Shown here one piece after another: positions 59,914 to 64,000 of a DNA stretch of 64,000 nt. Position numbers and translations under genes: made by a program. How positions within the stretch are numbered: position 1 is the first letter of the stretch; every line of letters begins with the position of its first letter. The stretch covers positions 47,617 through 111,616 of the forward strand of contig JAZQDE010000049.1 of assembly GCA_045546695.1 (NCBI GenBank), in the 5' to 3' direction. Origin of the DNA: SIG424 sp045546695. Its GTDB lineage: Bacteria > Bacillota > Clostridia > UBA1212 > UBA1255. The notes under the pieces were generated by a model. That model was not told the origin of the DNA. It worked only from the letters and a program-made list of their open reading frames with translations, and made no database searches.

Positions 59914-61163
59914 TTTCCACCATTCCTTCTGTGCAATTCCTCTGTTGCAAGGAAAAATTTTTCTACAGTTTTATTTTCCGGATAGAATTCCACAAATTCT
60001 CCATCAAGAAACGTATAGAAGCGACTCAAATCTGTGCACATTCCATATGTTGGCAATGTTTTTATACCGATATGGAATGAAAACGCCTCTGAATTTTTCG
60101 TTCCTGTATACGTAAGCCCCGTCCGGTCGAGCCTCAGGGTGCCTTCCCCTACAATAGCAGATGTTGCCTGGTTTTTCAACAGTTCATATTCCGGCAAAAC
60201 GCCGAGTGATACTTTTTCTTCCAGTACAAAATTCTCGTTTTGTATTTCCTTGCGGATTATTTCTCTTTGCATATTGAACCATTCTGTCTGCGTCTGCGGT
60301 ATCACGCACGTTTCGTCAAAAGGCACCATCTCGTATGTATCTCTTATCGTGGCACCGTTGCCGCACTCTTTACAAAAAATGGTGTTTCCTTTTGTTGCCA
60401 TTGTGTGCTGACGGCCGCATTTCGGACACCAGAAAAGCAGATTTTCAAGGTCTTCTGCCCCGTTTTCACCGATATCATAATGATATTGACGTTCTTTATT
60501 CCAAGCATAATCATCATGGTAAATTTTGTCATTTATAATAGCCTCTATCTCTTCGGGCTCAAGATTTTCAAGCTCGTCAGCGGTGAAAAGTCTGTCAAAT
60601 TCTACCTCTATCCTGCCACATCTGTCCCTGAGGTTGTATTTCGGGCTGGTCAGGTAGCCGCCTTTGATTACGCTGTAATACACAGGCACTTTATTGTGTT
60701 TAAGAAGCTTGCCGGTACCAATCGCGACCGGCTGATTTGCGCCGGAAATCGAGCTCATCCCCTCCGGGAAAATGCACACGTGCCCGCCGTCTTTTAAAAC
60801 GCGGCTAATCTCTTTTACGGTATATAAATCCGGGATAAAGTTACGCTTCGGAATAACCCTCAGGAGCTTGAATACGAATGCAAGATGTGACCTGTGAAAT
60901 TCATTATACCCAGCCACATAGTTCATCTTGAGTGGCAGAAGTGGCACTCCTGTGAAAATATAATCGAGTCTAGATGCGTGATTGCTGATGAAAAAAAACG
61001 GTCCTTTTTCTTTACGAAAATCTGTTTTAAATGTGTAGTGTACGTTATACTTTTTGTACATAAAAAGCTTCCATACAGTGCCAAGTATGTTATACATAAC
61101 ATTCGGCCTTTTGATTTTTCTGGAGTGAATCTCTTCTTTTACTGTTATTTTGTTTTTTGACAT
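59880..61163 (-). CDS. PlsC-type acyltransferase with C-terminal zinc ribbon
   Basis: 427 residues from the ATG at 61163 with GGAG upstream. N-terminal acyltransferase domain with HX4D in NHASRLDYI and FPEGMSSISG; residues ~245-280 form a CxxC-CxxC zinc ribbon (CPKCGRQH, CKECGNG); a further C-terminal ~150-residue domain (PH-like, LRLDRTGLTYTG) is not in ordinary PlsC. The combination is uncommon. It is presumably a lysophospholipid acyltransferase with an extra regulatory module. Confidence 0.75.
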   Translation of the reverse strand: MSKNKITVKEEIHSRKIKRPNVMYNILGTVWKLFMYKKYNVHYTFKTDFRKEKGPFFFISNHASRLDYIFTGVPLLPLKMNYVAGYNEFHRSHLAFVFKLLRVIPKRNFIPDLYTVKEISRVLKDGGHVCIFPEGMSSISGANQPVAIGTGKLLKHNKVPVYYSVIKGGYLTSPKYNLRDRCGRIEVEFDRLFTADELENLEPEEIEAIINDKIYHDDYAWNKERQYHYDIGENGAEDLENLLFWCPKCGRQHTMATKGNTIFCKECGNGATIRDTYEMVPFDETCVIPQTQTEWFNMQREIIRKEIQNENFVLEEKVSLGVLPEYELLKNQATSAIVGEGTLRLDRTGLTYTGTKNSEAFSFHIGIKTLPTYGMCTDLSRFYTFLDGEFVEFYPENKTVEKFFLATEELHRRNGGKWKNTRVMTNQ

Positions 61164-61231
61164 TGTTTTTCTCCGTTCATAACTGCTGTTGTAATTATAG
61201 AGGATACACGGTTGCTTTTCAATGATAATAT

Positions 61232-61256
61232 AAAAAAAAGACCGGGTAAACCGGTC
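61232..61256 (-). terminator. Terminator after the 61638-61279 gene
   Basis: Stem GACCGG / CCGGTC with loop TTTAC, then eight T on the minus strand. Confidence 0.85.
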
Positions 61257-61278
61257 CTGTAAATCAACAAATTGCAAA

Positions 61279-61638
61279 TCAGATATTCAGATCGTCAACA
61301 ATATCGAGGAGGTCACAAAGCTGCTTTGTATAATGTGCGACAACTTCCGGTCCTTCTTTTCTGCGGATGCTTCTACGCAGGATACGTGTATAGCCGACAA
61401 CCCAATCCTTGTAATCGCGGAGTTCGCCTTTTTTTACTTTGATTGAATGTATATGCTTAAGGGTGTCAACAAAATAATCAACATACGTCGAAATATCGTC
61501 CGGATTTGCTATCATGTGCTTGGAAATAGACTTTGCATCATATACCTCATGCGATACATTATGCATGCCCGGATTGGCTTTTTTTATATCAAGTACTTCC
61601 TTTTTATCGGTAATTGTTTTTGTTACATTAGACTTCAT
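61279..61638 (-). CDS. Short protein, possibly a fragment of a phosphotransferase-like kinase
   Basis: 119 residues, helical, charged. The stretch ISKHMIANPDDISTYVDYFV followed by TLKHIHSIKVKKGEL resembles the middle of aminoglycoside-phosphotransferase-like kinases found in gut Clostridia, but neither the nucleotide-binding lobe nor the catalytic loop is present. It could be a truncated remnant or an independent helical protein. It has its own terminator, which argues for expression. Confidence 0.45.
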   Translation of the reverse strand: MKSNVTKTITDKKEVLDIKKANPGMHNVSHEVYDAKSISKHMIANPDDISTYVDYFVDTLKHIHSIKVKKGELRDYKDWVVGYTRILRRSIRRKEGPEVVAHYTKQLCDLLDIVDDLNI

Positions 61639-61766
61639 GTTTTGTCTCTTTAAGTAAAAGTTATAAAATAATCAGTAAGTATTACGCCTACTTTTAGCCA
61701 TAATGTATAAATTGTAACAGATGGAATTATGTTGTCAAACTGTTTCAAACACTATGGCAAACAGAT

Positions 61767-63020
61767 TTAATCCAGCGTAACGACAGTCCCCTCAAGCCTT
61801 GATTTTTCAGCCGCAAAAACAATTTTATGATTCTTTACAGATATCGAAATGTTGGAATATTTGCTATCATCGTGGGTGCATAATATTTCGTAAAAAGAAT
61901 TCATTATTCCCGTATCACCACCGCCGTGGCCGGCAATAATCGAGTCTCCCCTGACTATGTCATCAACAGAAATCGTCGTCTTCGTCTGTGTAATCAAATC
62001 GCTGAAAACAATCTGTGGATTGTCCATATCCGCGGTCAGTTCACCTTTAGTACCCATAATACGGATTTTTCTGCCACCCAGATTAAATGCACTCATCGTA
62101 AAAGTCACGATTATGTCATCTTCAAACTCCATATTGACTATCTGATGGTCAACAACGTCATTATCGCACAGAAAAACGCATCTGCCATAATTTGTCTCTG
62201 CAAGAGCAGCAGCGACTGTATCATCGTCAGCCCTCTCGTGCATTTTTGTAGCAGATCCTCGGAACCAGTTGCCGTCTTCTCTTTCAATATATAACTTCTT
62301 TGCGCTGTATACGCACGTATCTATATGCGGGCAGCCGTCGAAACATCTTTGAGTCGCACCTTCAGGCGCATTTTCTTTGGTGAAAAAGCTCAGGTAGCCG
62401 AAGCTCTGTACACGCTTGCAATCTTTGCCTACAAGCCACTGTAGAATATCCAGATCATGGCAGGATTTCTGAAGCAGCATAAATGAAGAACGCTCTGAAT
62501 TGCCCCAATTGCCCCTTACAAAACTATGGCTCTGATGTACGTTTCCCACACCTTCTGTGTGCTGTATATTCATAATTCTGCCGAGTTTGCCATCATCAAT
62601 GATTTTCTTAAGTGCCAGAAAGAATGGTGTGTAACGAAGCACGTGACAGACAAGCACGCACACGCCCTTTTCACGCGCCAGGGCTTCTATTTTCTCACAT
62701 TCTTCAGGGACAGGAGAGACAGGTTTTTCCAATAAAAGGTCGTATCCCTGCTCTATTGCCGCCATCGCAGGCAGAAAGTGATCACGGTCCATCGTAGCGA
62801 TAATCGCAGCGTCTGCAATCTTTCCCAAAGCAAGAAGCGGCTCCCAACTGTCAAAACACATATCCTCCGGTATATTGTGATTTTTTGCAATATATCTGCG
62901 GCGTGATTCAATTGGCTCTGCCACAGCCACAAGTTCAAACTTTCCGATATTTTTGCCGATGTTGGCGTATGTATTCCCACGGTTGCCACCGCCGATCAAT
63001 ATAAGCTTTTTCTTTTCCAT
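61767..63020 (-). CDS. Gfo/Idh/MocA-family oxidoreductase
   Basis: 417 residues from the ATG at 63020 (MEKKKLILIGG) with GGAGG 6 bases upstream. N-terminal NAD site LILIGGGNRGNTYANIG, the family motif LLEKPVSPVP and a histidine region KSCHDLDILQWL. A Cys cluster CFDGCPHIDTC in the substrate domain is unusual. Likely oxidises or epimerises a sugar or inositol derivative; the substrate is unknown. Confidence 0.85.
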   Translation of the reverse strand: MEKKKLILIGGGNRGNTYANIGKNIGKFELVAVAEPIESRRRYIAKNHNIPEDMCFDSWEPLLALGKIADAAIIATMDRDHFLPAMAAIEQGYDLLLEKPVSPVPEECEKIEALAREKGVCVLVCHVLRYTPFFLALKKIIDDGKLGRIMNIQHTEGVGNVHQSHSFVRGNWGNSERSSFMLLQKSCHDLDILQWLVGKDCKRVQSFGYLSFFTKENAPEGATQRCFDGCPHIDTCVYSAKKLYIEREDGNWFRGSATKMHERADDDTVAAALAETNYGRCVFLCDNDVVDHQIVNMEFEDDIIVTFTMSAFNLGGRKIRIMGTKGELTADMDNPQIVFSDLITQTKTTISVDDIVRGDSIIAGHGGGDTGIMNSFYEILCTHDDSKYSNISISVKNHKIVFAAEKSRLEGTVVTLD

Positions 63021-63121
63021 GCTCTGCCTCCACATAATTTTCAGCATTTTTTCATGCTTTTTATGATAAAACATCTTCCATAAATTGTAAATTATATTTT
63101 GCTGCCAATATTCTCAAAGGT

Positions 63122-63367
63122 ATGGGCGGCAGTTTTTCAATAAAAAGCGTTCTGCCTGCAATATTCCCTGATGATCCTTCTCTTGATTATCATAATCTTG
63201 ACCAGATACACAACGGCTCGGAGGCTATGAACATTTTCCCTGAAATAAAAAACATGCCACCTGAAGATCAACAGATGGCACGATATAATTTGCTTAAATA
63301 TTGCGAACTTGATACTTACGCAATGGTGAAAATCTGGGAAGAACTTATCTTATCTATAATAACATGA
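63122..63367 (+). pseudogene. C-terminal remnant of a DUF2779-family protein
   Basis: The 81-residue frame matches the end of DUF2779 proteins: GSFSIKSVLPAIFPD, NGSEAMNIF and the final LLKYCELDTYAMVKIWEEL. Whole proteins are several hundred residues, and the frame upstream of the ATG is open only from 63038 without family sequence. No proper ribosome site precedes the ATG. A plus-strand terminator follows, consistent with a once-active gene. Confidence 0.65.
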
Positions 63368-63381
63368 CCTATAATAAGCAA

Positions 63382-63417
63382 TCACCCTGCCGTATAAGCG
63401 ACAGGGTGAATTTTTTT
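63382..63417 (+). terminator. Terminator after the DUF2779 remnant
   Basis: Stem TCACCCTG / CAGGGTGA with seven T on the plus strand. Confidence 0.8.
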
Positions 63418-63433
63418 ATATCATCTTGTATTA

Positions 63434-64000
63434 TTACATGAGCTTCAGATATAATTCTTTGATCTCTGCTACGCTTGTGTCGCGTGGGTTGCCCGGGCGG
63501 CAAGCGTCGTCATATGCAGACTGAGCGAGGAAGTCGATATCCTCTGCCTTTACGATTTCTTTAAGGTCAGCCGGTATGCCTACGTCAACAGAAAGCTGCT
63601 TTACTGCATCGATAGCTGCTTTGCGTGCTTCGTCGAGTGACATTTCATCTACACCGCACACGCCCATTGCTTTTGCGATGTTACGATACTTTTCACCTGT
63701 AGCAGGTGCGTTGTATTCCATAACTGTCGGCAGAATGATAGCGTTTGCAACACCGTGTGGTGTGTCATATACTGCGCCCAGCGGGTGTGCCATTGAGTGA
63801 ACGATGCCAAGGCCTACGTTTGAGAAGCCCATGCCAGCGATATACTGACCAAGAGCCATGCCTTCACGGCCTTCGTCTGTGTTGGCAACAGCGCCACGCA
63901 GGCTCTTTGCGATAAGCTCAATTGCCTTGAGGTGGAACATATCGCTCATTTCCCATGCGCCTAATGTGATATAGCCCTCGATTGCATGTGTAAGAGCGTC
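63434..64000 (-). CDS. fucO: Lactaldehyde reductase (iron-containing alcohol dehydrogenase), 5' end beyond window
   Basis: Partial: about 189 C-terminal residues are visible and the frame runs off the right edge. The sequence DALTHAIEGYITLGAW, GQYIAGMGFSNVGLGIVHSM, AHPLGAVYDTPHGVANA and the tail ELYLKLM matches FucO closely. The two His in SMAHPLG and TPHG bind the metal. It reduces L-lactaldehyde to 1,2-propanediol in fucose or rhamnose use, in keeping with rhaB at 51718. The N-terminal nucleotide domain is not in the window. Confidence 0.88.
   Translation of the reverse strand, partial: DALTHAIEGYITLGAWEMSDMFHLKAIELIAKSLRGAVANTDEGREGMALGQYIAGMGFSNVGLGIVHSMAHPLGAVYDTPHGVANAIILPTVMEYNAPATGEKYRNIAKAMGVCGVDEMSLDEARKAAIDAVKQLSVDVGIPADLKEIVKAEDIDFLAQSAYDDACRPGNPRDTSVAEIKELYLKLM

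Overview
The window looks like the chromosome of an anaerobic, gut-type Clostridia (Bacillota). The evidence is moderate-to-low GC, a SpoVD-type PBP2 with PASTA domains in a Gram-positive division/cell-wall cluster, a T-box leader, an electron-bifurcating [FeFe] hydrogenase next to NfnAB, a type III glutamine synthetase, and many lipoproteins with Pro/Thr linkers. No plasmid, phage or insertion sequence was recognised. Most genes lie on the minus strand in long runs with short gaps or ATGA overlaps.

Layout. 1-10.9 kb is an accessory surface/glycan region. It holds a partial lipoprotein, a PD-(D/E)XK-like nuclease gene without a Shine-Dalgarno, a palindrome array, a four-gene operon (zinc ribbon, GH127-like, GH71/GH99-like, NlpC/P60-like lipoprotein), an acyltransferase, tRNA-Tyr and tRNA-Thr, an EEP-phosphatase lipoprotein and a C-terminally anchored surface protein. 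10.9-18.4 kb is redox: a GNAT gene, hydA-hydB-hydC, then nfnB-nfnA. 18.4-23.3 kb (plus strand) has a MarR regulator, a heterodimeric ABC exporter and the Mn exporter mntP. 23.3-32.7 kb (minus) is the dcw cluster mraZ-rsmH-ftsL-spoVD-murE-murF-mraY-ftsW, lacking murD and murG.

33-34.3 kb carries a second copy of the nuclease-like gene, followed by a lipoprotein and a possible small-protein locus. 36.4-44.6 kb is housekeeping: asd-dapA-dapB, ispF, dut, serS, a dipeptidase and glnN. 44.7-46.5 kb has a phenylacetate-CoA ligase and an ACT protein; 46.6-49.3 kb is asnS-asnA behind an Asn-type T-box. 49.4-64 kb is mixed: a second NlpC/P60-like lipoprotein, a membrane metallophosphoesterase, a zinc dehydrogenase with rhaB, a DacF-like protein lacking all three catalytic motifs, tandem uracil-DNA glycosylases (one without its Fe-S ligands), gpsA, a VanY-type peptidase, an SGNH hydrolase, a second acyltransferase, a Gfo/Idh/MocA oxidoreductase, a DUF2779 gene remnant and the 3' part of fucO.

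How the genes fit together. HydABC and NfnAB couple ferredoxin, NADH, NADPH and H2. DapA, DapB and Asd supply meso-diaminopimelate to the DNPR-type MurE of the dcw cluster. RhaB and FucO indicate deoxysugar use. Across the whole window the 7-mer GTGAAAA is strikingly over-represented on both strands (about 90 copies in my hand count). I consider this, the paired nuclease-like genes and the carboxypeptidase pseudoenzyme the most unusual signals.
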